Origin: Planctomycetota bacterium | Lineage (GTDB): Bacteria > Planctomycetota > Planctomycetia > Pirellulales > Lacipirellulaceae | Length of the DNA stretch: 59,135 nucleotides | Direction of reading: 5' to 3' | NCBI GenBank assembly: GCA_029781135.1 | Contig: JAKOXH010000054.1 | Location: 1 to 59,135, forward strand | Shown here: one piece after another, positions 35,769-44,803 of the stretch | How the letters are laid out: each line of letters starts with the position of its first letter | How positions within the stretch are numbered: position 1 is the first letter of the stretch | Notes under the pieces: generated by a model | What the model saw: only the letters and a program-made list of their open reading frames with translations | Databases searched by the model: none | Told to the model about the DNA's origin: nothing | Position numbers and translations under genes: made by a program

Positions 35769-35800
35769 CGCGCTTCGCTGGCGCGTCGCGGCTAAACGGC
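35769..35800 (+). repeat. Glycan-cluster repeat D, fragment
   Basis: CGCGCTTCGCTGGCGCGTCG followed by CGGCTAAACGGC, the conserved core of repeat D. The flanking parts are not recognisable. Confidence 0.55.
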
Positions 35801-35978
35801 GAATCTGGGGTGGAGTACGAATTGGTTTGCGGCGCGACGTGCGATGGTGGATGGTTCTCCCCCATGACGGTGATAGCTGGCGGCTTGGTTTCCAGGGAGG
35901 CTAGGGGGAGAAAAGTGAGATTACCACCGCTGAGTTGCGAGGAGGGTTCGATGTGCAGCCAAATTCTTAATCGTCAGC

Positions 35979-36070
35979 ATATTGAGTCTGGTCGTGATCA
36001 TGACCAAGCGGTCCGCGCTCCGCTCCGCGTCGCGGCTAGACGACCATTCAATGGCCATGTGCCAGCCAAT
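35979..36070 (+). repeat. Glycan-cluster repeat D, copy 3
   Basis: CATATTGAGTCTGGTCGTGA, ATGACCAAGCGGTCC, GCGCTCCGCTCCGCGTCGCG and GCTAGACGACCATTCAATGG in the order of copy 1. It ends six bases before the likely signal-peptide start of the next gene, and lies in frame with it. Confidence 0.75.
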
Positions 36071-36076
36071 CGGTTG

Positions 36077-38317
36077 ATGCGTTTCACAACGTACGTTCGT
36101 TGTGTTTTTGCCGCTGCAATTGTGTGCTCACCACTTGTTCCAAGGGCGAATGCTGCTGCGCCGCCGGAGTTGGATACGTGCAACGTCGTTTGGACATCGG
36201 CGAGTAGCGATGCTGCCGGTTCGATGCCGATTGGCAACGGCGAAGTGGGCGTCAATGCGTGGGTCGAAGCGGATGGCGATTTGTTGTTCTACATTTCGCG
36301 AACCGATGCGTGGAGCGAGTGCAACCGGCTGCTCAAATTAGGGCGTGTGCGGTTGCAGTTGTCGCCGAGCCCGTTCAGCGCCTGTCAGCCGTTCCGTCAA
36401 GAATTGAAACTGCGCGAGGGGAGAATTGCGATTCAGGCCGGCGACGTTTCGTTGAGTTTGTTTGTGGATGCCGAGGCGCCGGTCATCTATGTGAGTGGGC
36501 ACAGCGAAACGGCACGCACGGTCACGGCCACTTTTGAAACATGGCGGACGGAGAAACGGATTCTCAAGGGCGAGGAACTGGCCTCGGTTTGGACGATGCA
36601 AGCGGCACCGGCCGAGATCGAAGTTGCGGAGAGTGCCGATGTGGTGGCCCATTCGCCGGCGAATGCGGTGTTGGCGTACCATCGCAACGCGTATTCGGTT
36701 GTGCCGCTTACGCTGAAGCACCAAGGGTTGGAGTCACTGGCGAATTTGGTCCGCGATCCGCTCGTTGATAGGACTTTTGGCGCGCGGCTGGCGGGAGAAG
36801 GATTCGTAGCGAACGGCAACAACAGCATCCGGTCGAATCAACCAAGCAAAGATTTCGCGGTAACGATCGCCACACACACGGCGCAGTGTGCGTCGGTGGC
36901 CGAGTGGGAGAAAGGGGTTCCGCAACCGGTGGAGGCAGCGGAAGCGGCAAAGCGAACGGCGGCTTGGTGGGATAGTTTTTGGGATCGTAGCTGGATTGTC
37001 GTCGAGGGCGACGCCAAGCAGGAGGGTAAGCCCACGGTCACGCAAGCTTATGCATTGCAACGTTGGATGACGGCGTGTGCCGGGCGCGGGCAGTATCCGA
37101 TCAAGTTCAATGGCTCGATTTTCACCGTCGATCCGAAATACACGGGCGGGCCAGATTTCAACGCCGATTGGCGGAAGTGGGGCGATTGTTATTGGTGGCA
37201 GAACACGCGGTTGCCATATTTTCCGATGATCGCCCGGGGCGATTTTGACGAGTGTGAACCGCTGTTTCGCATGTATCGCGAAGCACTGCCGCTGTGCGAG
37301 GCGCGGGCGAAGCTGTATCACAATGTATCGGGCGTTTACTTTCCGGAAACGATGACGATTTTTGGCACGTATTCCAACAAGGATTACGGGTGGGACCGGG
37401 CGGGACATCAGCCCAATGAAGTGCTCAGCCCGTGGTGGCAATATGCCTGGCAGCAAGGGTTGGAGCTGACCGCGCTCATGCTCGATTACTACGAGCATAC
37501 GGGCGATGAGAAGTTTCTCCAGGAGCAACTGATTCCCATGGCGAACGCGGTGTTGCGCTATTACGACACGCGTTTCAAGCGAGATAATCGCGGCAAACTC
37601 ATCATCAGCCCCACGCAGGCGGTCGAAACGTATTGGCACGATGTGGTGAACGATACGCCGAGTGTCGCGGGGTTGACCGATGTGTGTGGGCGGCTGTTGA
37701 GGTTGCCGGCGTCGGCGGCGGACCGTGAGTTTTGGCAACGGATGCAAGCGGCCACGCCGAAGGTGCCGGTACGGGACGGGCGCCTTCAGCCAGCGGAGAA
37801 ATTCAATCCGCAGCGGACGAACGTGGAGAATCCGGAGCTCTACGCACTGTGGCCGTTTCGAGTGTTCGGCGTTGGCCGGCGTGATTTGCCAATTGCGATC
37901 GATACTTTCGTCAATCGGCGGGAGAAGGCATCGATTGGTTGGCAGTATGATGGGCAGAGTGCGGCCATCGTGGGGCTGGCGAACGACGCGCAGGCGCTGC
38001 TACTCGGCAAGATCGGCAACTCGAATCCGAAGTTTCGGTTTCCGGTGATGTGGGGGCCGAATTACGATTGGCTGCCCGACCAGGATCATGGCAGCAACGT
38101 CATGCTGACGCTGCAAACGATGGTGTTGCAGAGCGACGGTGACCAAATCTATTTGCTGCCGGCGTGGCCCAAGGAGTGGAATGTGTCGTTCAAACTACAT
38201 GCGCCGCGGAAGACCGTCGTGGAGGGCGTGTATCGCGGCGGCAAGTTGCAGAAGTTGAGCGTAACACCGGCGGAGCGCCGGGGCGATATCGTTGTTGGCG
38301 GTGGCGGGGTTCAATGA
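36077..38317 (+). CDS. Secreted DUF5703 / GH95-like glycoside hydrolase
   Basis: A 746-residue protein with signal peptide TTYVRCVFAAAIVCSPLVPR. The N-terminal domain contains NVVWTSASSDAAGSMPIGNG and LLFYISRTDAWSE, the signature of the DUF5703 family. The middle is an (alpha/alpha)6-like barrel (WWQNTRLPYFPMIARGDFDE, WDRAGHQPNEVLSPWWQYAW) as in GH95 and related fucosidases, and a beta domain closes it (LLPAWPKEWNVSFKLHAPRK). Activity on fucose or another deoxysugar is plausible and unproven. The stronger ribosome site (GGAGGG) belongs to the in-frame ATG at 35951. That start would add 42 residues encoded partly by repeat D, placing the signal peptide inside the protein. ATG 36077 is the better start for export. 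Confidence 0.8.
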   Translation: MRFTTYVRCVFAAAIVCSPLVPRANAAAPPELDTCNVVWTSASSDAAGSMPIGNGEVGVNAWVEADGDLLFYISRTDAWSECNRLLKLGRVRLQLSPSPFSACQPFRQELKLREGRIAIQAGDVSLSLFVDAEAPVIYVSGHSETARTVTATFETWRTEKRILKGEELASVWTMQAAPAEIEVAESADVVAHSPANAVLAYHRNAYSVVPLTLKHQGLESLANLVRDPLVDRTFGARLAGEGFVANGNNSIRSNQPSKDFAVTIATHTAQCASVAEWEKGVPQPVEAAEAAKRTAAWWDSFWDRSWIVVEGDAKQEGKPTVTQAYALQRWMTACAGRGQYPIKFNGSIFTVDPKYTGGPDFNADWRKWGDCYWWQNTRLPYFPMIARGDFDECEPLFRMYREALPLCEARAKLYHNVSGVYFPETMTIFGTYSNKDYGWDRAGHQPNEVLSPWWQYAWQQGLELTALMLDYYEHTGDEKFLQEQLIPMANAVLRYYDTRFKRDNRGKLIISPTQAVETYWHDVVNDTPSVAGLTDVCGRLLRLPASAADREFWQRMQAATPKVPVRDGRLQPAEKFNPQRTNVENPELYALWPFRVFGVGRRDLPIAIDTFVNRREKASIGWQYDGQSAAIVGLANDAQALLLGKIGNSNPKFRFPVMWGPNYDWLPDQDHGSNVMLTLQTMVLQSDGDQIYLLPAWPKEWNVSFKLHAPRKTVVEGVYRGGKLQKLSVTPAERRGDIVVGGGGVQ

Positions 38318-38396
38318 CGCTCAAGGAGACCCGGTGAAGCCAGCAAGCATGGTGGTTGGCAATCGCAGGCAAGATGAATAAGAAAGTGAGGAACGT

Positions 38397-39698
38397 ATGA
38401 GGTCGAGGGGACTTTTGGCGATCGTGTTGTGGACAGCCCTGGCGGGAAGCGGATTCGCGAAACCGACCCAGTCCGCTCCACATTGGCAGCAGAAGCAGTT
38501 TTTGATTTCGTTCTGGTGCGCGCCGCCGGCGACGGATCAGAATTTGGCGCGCGTTGCGGCCGAAGGGTACAACCTGACGTGGGTGCCGGTGGAGGGACTG
38601 GACGTTGCCCAACGGCATGGGTTGCGGGCGATGTTGACGAGCGATTTGCTGCGGCCGGAAACGTTGGACAATCCTGCCAAGCGAGCGGAACTCGATGCGC
38701 TGATTGAGAAGGTGAAATCGCATCCGGCACTCGAGGTGTATTTCATTACGGATGAGCCGGGGGCGGGGGCGTTTGCCGGTTTGGGCAAACTGGTGGCGTA
38801 TCTGCGGGAGCGCGATCCGCAGCACCTGGCGTATATCAATTTATTTCCGACGTATGCCAATGAACAGCAGTTGGGCGTGAGTGTGGCCGATGCGGCCAAG
38901 GCCAAGATGGCGGTGCCCGAGAAGATCGAGGGGGTCAAAGCGGATGACGCGGTGGTGCTGCGCTATCTCGAACATTTGCGGCGATATGTGGAGACGGTGA
39001 AGCCAGACTTAATTAGTTACGACCACTATCACTTCTTCAAGAACGCGGATGGCACCGACAAAGATGGAAAAGAGTATTTCTTGAATCTGGGGCTTATCCG
39101 CAAGGCGGCGCTGGATGCGGGCCGGCCGTTTTTGAACATCATTCAGGCCGACACGATTGAAAAGTCGTGGCGCTTGCCCAAGGCGAACGAAGAGCGCTGG
39201 CTGGCGTTCACGACGATGGCGTATGGCGGGCGTGGCATTAGCTATTTCACGTATTGGGGGCCGAAGGAATACGGCGGGCTGTACCAAGACGGCGTGGCGG
39301 CACCGCTCGCCAAGGATGTGGCGGCACTTAATCATGAAGTTGCCAAGTTCGGTGTTGAGCTTATGAAATTGGATTCGCTGGGAGCGTACCAAACTGAGCC
39401 GTTGCCGTATGGCGGCGAAGCGGTTCCGGCCGACTGCCCGGTGCAGTTTGAGAAGCCGGGTGAGTTTGTGCTGGGTGTTTTCGGGAATGAGGGAAAGGCC
39501 AACGCATTCATGGTGGTCAATCGCGATTATCGGCACGAAGCGACAGCGCATGTGAAGGTGGGAATGTCTGGCAGTGCGCTGGAAGAGCTTGATCGAGTGA
39601 GTGGAGAGTGGAAGCCGTTTGAGAAGCTGGCAGGCGAGCGGACGGTGGAAGTGAAGCTGGCGGCGGGGGACGGACGGTTGTTTCGGGTGGCGAAGTAG
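38397..39698 (+). CDS. Secreted TIM-barrel hydrolase-like protein
   Basis: A 433-residue exported protein with signal peptide GLLAIVLWTALAGSGFA. The first 300 residues look like a TIM barrel (FLISFWCAPPATDQNLARV, GYNLTWVPVEGLDV, YFITDEPGAGAF with Asp-Glu acids, LISYDHYHFFKN, YFTYWGPKEYGG). A short beta domain follows (VVNRDYRHEATAHV, RVSGEWKPFEKLAG). It resembles glycoside hydrolases of the GH42/GH2-like clan, without a family I can name. GTGAGGAACG precedes the ATG. It starts 79 bases after the DUF5703-type gene and is probably co-transcribed. Confidence 0.75.
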   Translation: MRSRGLLAIVLWTALAGSGFAKPTQSAPHWQQKQFLISFWCAPPATDQNLARVAAEGYNLTWVPVEGLDVAQRHGLRAMLTSDLLRPETLDNPAKRAELDALIEKVKSHPALEVYFITDEPGAGAFAGLGKLVAYLRERDPQHLAYINLFPTYANEQQLGVSVADAAKAKMAVPEKIEGVKADDAVVLRYLEHLRRYVETVKPDLISYDHYHFFKNADGTDKDGKEYFLNLGLIRKAALDAGRPFLNIIQADTIEKSWRLPKANEERWLAFTTMAYGGRGISYFTYWGPKEYGGLYQDGVAAPLAKDVAALNHEVAKFGVELMKLDSLGAYQTEPLPYGGEAVPADCPVQFEKPGEFVLGVFGNEGKANAFMVVNRDYRHEATAHVKVGMSGSALEELDRVSGEWKPFEKLAGERTVEVKLAAGDGRLFRVAK

Positions 39699-39770
39699 GC
39701 TCGTACAAGACCTATACCAAGGCGTCCTCACCCCGGCCCTCTCCCGGAGAGGCTGTGATTTTATCGTGAC

Positions 39771-39872
39771 CAGGGTGGCATGCCCTCACTCGCGACGACA
39801 TGCTCACGCGAATCAGTCTCGTTTAGTCGCGAGTGTGGGCATGCTGCGATTCGCGAGAGCATGCCACCCCAG
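39771..39872. repeat. Palindromic repeat, GGTGGCATGC type
   Basis: CAGGGTGGCATGCCCTC at the left faces AGAGCATGCCACCCCAG at the right. The inner arms TCGCGACGACATGCTC and CTCGCGAGTGTGGGCATG make a large imperfect hairpin. It is related to the ends of repeat family C. It lies between two hydrolase genes. Confidence 0.65.
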
Positions 39873-39955
39873 ATACTGCTTGCTCGCGTTCAAAAACTCG
39901 CAGCCTCGGAGGGAGAGGGGTTTTGATTCCTCTACGCCCGCGAAAACTGTGCTAA

Positions 39956-42766
39956 ATGATGAAGGTGCTTTCTATGCGTTTGTTATTTAGTGTGTGTTTG
40001 GGCCTCGGTTGGAGTGCGTTCGCCCTGGCGGCGGATATCTCGTTCGAGACAGAGGGCTTTCGCTACACGATTTCGAGCGGCGGCAAGAATGTTGCGTTTG
40101 TCGACCGGGCAACGGGCACGAATTATTTGCGGCCGACGCCCTCGGCATGTGCCAGTGTGCGAGTTGGCGGCAAGAACGTCGACGCCACGGCCGCGGCATT
40201 TGAGGGTAATCGATTGAAGCTGCGATTTGGCGAGTCGGGCGCCTCGGCGACGATTGCAGTCGAGAGCCGGCCAACTTATGTGCTGTTTCGCGTCGAGTCG
40301 ATTCAGGGCGATGGAGTTGAATCGCTGACGTTCCTCAATGCGCCGCTCACGCTAAAGGGGATGCCCAGCGAGCCGTTTGGTGCGTGCGCGCTGTCGCTCA
40401 ATTTGATGACGCGCGTGGATGCGCTGCCGGCACTGCAAAGTGAGTTGCGGGCGTCGTGTGAGAAGAAGTTCGGCATCGTGGGGGCGAAGGTGGCAGTTAT
40501 TGGCGTGCCGATGGGGCAGATGTTGCCGACGCTCCAACAGGTTCTGGCAGCGGAGAATGAGCTGCCCGTGTGCAAGGTGGCGGGGCCCTGGGCGAAGGAT
40601 GCGGAGTTCGCCCACGGTTCGTATCTATTCAATTTCGGCGCGCTCACGGAAGCCAACGTCGACGACTGGGTGGCGATGGTGCGGAGCCTGGGCTTCACGC
40701 AAATCGATAATCATGGCGGCGGAGCGTTCTTTCGGTTTGGCGATATGGAATTGGATCGCAAGAAATGGCCTGATGGCTGGGATTCATGGCAGCGAATCGT
40801 GGCACGCTTGCACGACGCGGGCATCGGCTCGATCTTTCACACGTATGGTTTTTTCATCGATAAGCGGGCGAAGTACGTGACGCCGATTCCGGATTCGCGG
40901 TTGGATGCGTTTCGCACGTTCACATTGGCCGAACCGATCAGTGCGGATGCGGCCGAAATTCGGGTGAACGAATCGACGGCCAACATGAGCACAACGACCG
41001 GCTTCTTCGTGCAGAACAGCGTGGTGCTGCACATTGGCGATGAGCTCGTCGAATTTGGCGGTTTTAGCAAGGAGCCGCCCTGGCGGTTTACCAACGTGAA
41101 GCGCGGCGCCCTGGGCACGAAGGCGGCCGCTCATGATCGTGGCACGCAGGCCAGGCACTTGAAGGAGATGTTCGGGCTGTTCGTGCCGAACTGCGAGTCC
41201 TCGCTGTTCGAGGAGATTGCCGCGAACCATGCGGAGGTGGTGAATCGCGCGGGGTTTGATGGCATCTATCTGGATGCCATCGACGGCAGCTCGATCCTGC
41301 GCGGCGGCGATGAATGTTGGTATTGGGCGGGCAAGTTCGTGGCCGAGATTCAGAAGCGGCTCAAGAAGCCGGCCGGCATGGAAATGAGTTCGATGTGGCA
41401 TCATTTCTGGCAGTATCGCACGCGGTGGCAGGCGTGGGATTTTCCGCGGCGCGGGCAGAAGCGATTCATCGACCTGCATGCGGAGGAAGTGAACGGCGGA
41501 TTATTGTTGCCGCTGCATTTGGGCTGGTGGGGATTTTGGACCTACGATCCGCCGCAAGTCGAGGCGAGTTACCCCGACGTGATCGAGCACCTCGGTGCGC
41601 GCTTGATTGGTTGGGATGCGGGAATTTCGTTGACGGCGGGCGTCGATCGCGCGGCACTCGAGAAGACGCCGTTATTCAAGCGGTCTGTCGATACGCTACG
41701 GGTTTGCGAGGAACTGCGTCACGCGAAAGTCTTCGACGACGAAGCCAAGGCGAAGCTGCGCGACCCGGCGAGCGAGTTCGCGCTCGTCAAGAATGCGGCG
41801 GGCAAGACACGATTCCGGCGGGTGAAGCCGCAAGTGCAGACTGTCGCCCAAGATGAGCCGTGGTTGCAGGCTTGGAAAGTGGAGAATGCGTTTGCGCCGC
41901 AGAGAGCGAAGTTTCAGATTGAGTCGTTGACGTCAACTGAGTCGCCAGCGGCCGCGACGAACAAATGCATCGGCGATCTTGGCAAAGAGCCAGGCGAAGC
42001 ATGGCATCCAACCACGGCCGAAGGTGTGACGTGCAAATTGATCCGACCCGAAAACAGCGAGACATTGTGTACGCTCGTGGCCACGAATGCGGGTAAGGTT
42101 CCGCAAAATGCCGCCTGGGCGCGTTTCAAGAAACAGTATGAACCGCTGTTGGACATCAAGGACGCGAAGGCATTCTCACTTGAGATCGAAGGCGACGGGT
42201 CGGGCGCACTGGTGGCGCTCAGGTTAGAAAGCCCGGAACATTTGGCCTATGGCGCCGTGGCCGATCATTATGTGAAGATCGACTTCACAGGCCGCCGCCG
42301 CTTCACGATTGTGGAGACGGAATCGTCGCGATGGAGCGATTACGTGTGGAACGACCAGAAGCATCTTTACCATGTTTATCGTGAGGGCGTGGAGTTCGGC
42401 GCGATCGAATCGCTGAGCGTGTGGGTGCAGAACATTCCGGCCGGGCGTGAGACGCGGATCAAGATCGGGCCGATTGCCGCGGTGCCGTTGCGGGCGGGGA
42501 AGGTGGTGAATCCCACGGTGGCGGTGAATGGCAAGTCGATTGAGTTCCCGATCGAGTTGGCTTCGGGCAGTTGGATCGAGTGCAACGGGCCAGATGACTG
42601 TGCCGTGTACAATGTGAAGGGTGAGTCGATCGGCAAAATCACGCCCCAGGGTGATTGGCCAACGGTGCCGGCTGGCGCGAGCGACCTGAAGTTTTCGTGT
42701 GGCAAAGGTAGTAATGTTGCCGCGCGTGCCCGGGTGACGCTCTTCAATTATGGTGAAGAGTTGTGA
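39956..42766 (+). CDS. Large secreted glycoside-hydrolase-like protein of unknown family
   Basis: A 936-residue exported protein with signal peptide RLLFSVCLGLGWSAFALA. A beta domain occupies about 25-130. A TIM-barrel-like region at about 200-600 contains FTQIDNHGGGAFFRFGDM, GIGSIFHTYGFFID, GFDGIYLDAIDGSS with candidate Asp residues, and LGWWGFWTYDPPQVEAS. A long C-terminal beta-rich part reads VEFGAIESLSVWVQ and others. The barrel strands resemble clan GH-D enzymes, but I cannot assign a family. Two ATG codons begin the frame and ATG 39974 is a third candidate, with AAGG upstream. I keep 39956. It follows the TIM-barrel gene in the same direction. Confidence 0.76.
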   Translation: MMKVLSMRLLFSVCLGLGWSAFALAADISFETEGFRYTISSGGKNVAFVDRATGTNYLRPTPSACASVRVGGKNVDATAAAFEGNRLKLRFGESGASATIAVESRPTYVLFRVESIQGDGVESLTFLNAPLTLKGMPSEPFGACALSLNLMTRVDALPALQSELRASCEKKFGIVGAKVAVIGVPMGQMLPTLQQVLAAENELPVCKVAGPWAKDAEFAHGSYLFNFGALTEANVDDWVAMVRSLGFTQIDNHGGGAFFRFGDMELDRKKWPDGWDSWQRIVARLHDAGIGSIFHTYGFFIDKRAKYVTPIPDSRLDAFRTFTLAEPISADAAEIRVNESTANMSTTTGFFVQNSVVLHIGDELVEFGGFSKEPPWRFTNVKRGALGTKAAAHDRGTQARHLKEMFGLFVPNCESSLFEEIAANHAEVVNRAGFDGIYLDAIDGSSILRGGDECWYWAGKFVAEIQKRLKKPAGMEMSSMWHHFWQYRTRWQAWDFPRRGQKRFIDLHAEEVNGGLLLPLHLGWWGFWTYDPPQVEASYPDVIEHLGARLIGWDAGISLTAGVDRAALEKTPLFKRSVDTLRVCEELRHAKVFDDEAKAKLRDPASEFALVKNAAGKTRFRRVKPQVQTVAQDEPWLQAWKVENAFAPQRAKFQIESLTSTESPAAATNKCIGDLGKEPGEAWHPTTAEGVTCKLIRPENSETLCTLVATNAGKVPQNAAWARFKKQYEPLLDIKDAKAFSLEIEGDGSGALVALRLESPEHLAYGAVADHYVKIDFTGRRRFTIVETESSRWSDYVWNDQKHLYHVYREGVEFGAIESLSVWVQNIPAGRETRIKIGPIAAVPLRAGKVVNPTVAVNGKSIEFPIELASGSWIECNGPDDCAVYNVKGESIGKITPQGDWPTVPAGASDLKFSCGKGSNVAARARVTLFNYGEEL

Positions 42767-42835
42767 CGTGTCTCCAGGAATACATGCGGACTACGTGAGT
42801 ATGCAATGGGTCGAATGCTGGTGAGATGCGAGGAT

Positions 42836-42929
42836 TTATTGGGTTTTGCGGTGACATTTGACGAGCCGTGCGCGCTCTGCTCCGCGTCGCGGCTAAACGG
42901 GCGAGCATTGTTGATGCAATTGCCAATTG
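42836..42929 (+). repeat. Glycan-cluster repeat D, copy 4
   Basis: TTATTGGGTTTTGCGGTGAC, ATTTGACGAGCCG, GCGCTCTGCTCCGCGTCGCG, GCTAAACGGGCGAGCATTGT and TGATGCAATTG in the order of copy 1. The start codon of the lyase gene (ATG 42914) is inside it. Confidence 0.8.
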
Positions 42930-44551
42930 TCGCGGTGCTGTTGCTGGCGGCTTCTGCCTGTTTTGCCATGGGTGATTTGGCGGCTGCGAACCATGCGCTC
43001 GACGCTAACTCCGTCACGACGTTCACGATTTCGGATGGTACTGAATGCCGCACCATCGACTCTGGCAGTTGGAAGTTGGCGGGAACGCTCAAGATCGAAT
43101 TCACGGGCCGAATCTTGCCGCATGAAAATACCGAAGTTGTCTTGTTCGGGCCCGGAGTGTCGAAACTGGAAGGGCGGTTCGATCGCGTCGAGGTGCCGGA
43201 GGGTTGGTTGTATGACCTTGTGTACGAAGAGGCGAAGCCCGCGGTCGTCATTAAGAATTTTCGGCCGGCGCATGCGCCGGCGTTTCCGGGCGCCGAAGGG
43301 TTTGGCAAGTACACGGTCGGCGGTCGTGGGGGCCGCGTGATTGCGGTGACGAATCTCAACGATGATGGGCCGGGGAGTTTTCGCGCGGCCTGCAATGCGC
43401 TAGGGCCCCGAGTGGTCGTGTTTCGCGTCGGCGGGAACATCGCGCTCAAGCGGGAACTGAAGATCAAGAATCCGTTCATTACGATTGCCGGCCAGACTGC
43501 GCCGGGCGAAGGGATTTGCGTTCGCGATCATGGCGTGCAATTCGCGACGGATGAGGTGATCGTGCGTTACATGCGGTTTCGCCCGGGGGATACGGCCGGG
43601 CGCGAGTACGATGGGTTTGGCGGTACGGGGGCGCGTGCGATTATCGACCATTGCTCCGTGAGTTGGGGAATCGATGAAACGCTCTCGATCAATAAAGGTC
43701 AGAACTTCACGGTGCAGTGGTGCATGGTGACGGAGAGCCTGGCGAACTCGGTGCACCACAAGGGCCGGCACGGTTACGGCGGGTTGTGGGGCGGACCGGG
43801 CGGGTCGTGGCATCACAACATCTTGGCGCACCATACGAGCCGCAATCCGCGGGCCTCGGGCAACGTCGATTCGGGGCTGATGGATTGCCGCAACAATGTC
43901 ATCTATAACTGGGGATTCAACAGCGCTTATGGCGGCGAACTGTGGCCGCGAAATTGGATCAACAACTACTACAAATTTGGGCCCGGCACCGACGAGAAAG
44001 TCAAGCATCGTATTTTTTATCAAGCCGATGCGCGCGGGCGGATGTACGCCGCGGGCAACTTCGTGTGGGGCTTCCCCGAGGTGACGAAGAACAACTGGAA
44101 CGGCGGAATCGACTTCAGCCCGACGGGCGATGCCACGGAGAAGACGCTGCGGGCCGATAAGCCGTTTGTGGTTGCGCCCGTGCGGACGCAGCCGGCGGAG
44201 GAAGCGTTTCGAATCGTGCTGAAACAGGCGGGGGCATCGCTGCATCGCGATGCGGTGGATACGCGCGTCATTCACGAAATCGAAACCGGCACGGCCCAGT
44301 ATGGGGCGACGTGGGGTGGTGGTGGCAAGGGGATCATCGACTCGCAGAAGGACGTGGGCGGCTGGCCGGAATTGAAATCGGGTGCCGCGCCGGTCGATTC
44401 CGATGCCGATGGCATGCCGAACGATTGGGAACAGGCTCATGGCCTGAATCCTCAGCAGGCGAAAGATGGCGTGCTGGACCGCGATGGCGATGGCTATACG
44501 AACTTGGAGGAATACCTCAACTCTTTGGTGCCGCCCAGTTATTCGAGTTGA
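42914..44551 (+). CDS. Secreted pectate-lyase-like protein (PL1 type)
   Basis: A 545-residue protein with signal peptide QLPIVAVLLLAASACFA. The parallel beta-helix lyase domain runs from about residue 125: AFPGAEGFGKYTVGGRGGRV, NDDGPGSFRAACNALGPRVV, ITIAGQTAPGEGICVRDHG and DHCSVSWGIDETLSIN. This pattern is typical of planctomycete PL1-type pectate or polysaccharide lyases. The C-terminus carries thrombospondin type 3-like calcium loops (DSDADGMPNDWEQAHG, DRDGDGYTNLEEYLN). Export and uronate-containing glycan cleavage are inferred. The start codon lies at the 3' end of repeat D copy 4, so the upstream frame from 42806 is probably not translated. Confidence 0.85.
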   Translation: MQLPIVAVLLLAASACFAMGDLAAANHALDANSVTTFTISDGTECRTIDSGSWKLAGTLKIEFTGRILPHENTEVVLFGPGVSKLEGRFDRVEVPEGWLYDLVYEEAKPAVVIKNFRPAHAPAFPGAEGFGKYTVGGRGGRVIAVTNLNDDGPGSFRAACNALGPRVVVFRVGGNIALKRELKIKNPFITIAGQTAPGEGICVRDHGVQFATDEVIVRYMRFRPGDTAGREYDGFGGTGARAIIDHCSVSWGIDETLSINKGQNFTVQWCMVTESLANSVHHKGRHGYGGLWGGPGGSWHHNILAHHTSRNPRASGNVDSGLMDCRNNVIYNWGFNSAYGGELWPRNWINNYYKFGPGTDEKVKHRIFYQADARGRMYAAGNFVWGFPEVTKNNWNGGIDFSPTGDATEKTLRADKPFVVAPVRTQPAEEAFRIVLKQAGASLHRDAVDTRVIHEIETGTAQYGATWGGGGKGIIDSQKDVGGWPELKSGAAPVDSDADGMPNDWEQAHGLNPQQAKDGVLDRDGDGYTNLEEYLNSLVPPSYSS

Positions 44552-44580
44552 GTTGGGGGGCGTAGCGGAGGTTGAATTTG

Positions 44581-44620
44581 CGTCCGCGCTCCGCTCGCGC
44601 GTCGCGGCTAAACGGCGGAA
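44581..44620 (+). repeat. Glycan-cluster repeat D, fragment 2
   Basis: CGTCCGCGCTCCGCTCGCGC then GTCGCGGCTAAACGGCGGAA, the core of repeat D, located between the lyase gene and the adaptor gene. The left and right flanks have diverged. Confidence 0.55.
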
Positions 44621-44803
44621 TGCCAGGAATTCCGCGAGCGTTGAGCGGCGCGGATGGTTATGCCGTTTGCGTAGCCGTTGATCGGGTGATTCGGGGGGAG
44701 TACGATCAAATGGTGCGCTGAATTTCTTCGTTCAGGACGCCAAGTGGGCGGCAGTCTGATCCGAAGCGTTCGGCATTCTCGTTTGTGGACGGCAACTGCC
44801 TGC

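Larger units (their letters stand above)
35543..36076 (+). other. Divergent intergenic stretch with two repeat D copies
   Basis: About 530 bases between the phosphoesterase gene and the DUF5703-type gene. It holds a fragment of repeat D at 35769-35800 and a full copy at 35979-36070. A strong ribosome site precedes ATG 35951. See the next gene. Confidence 0.6.
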
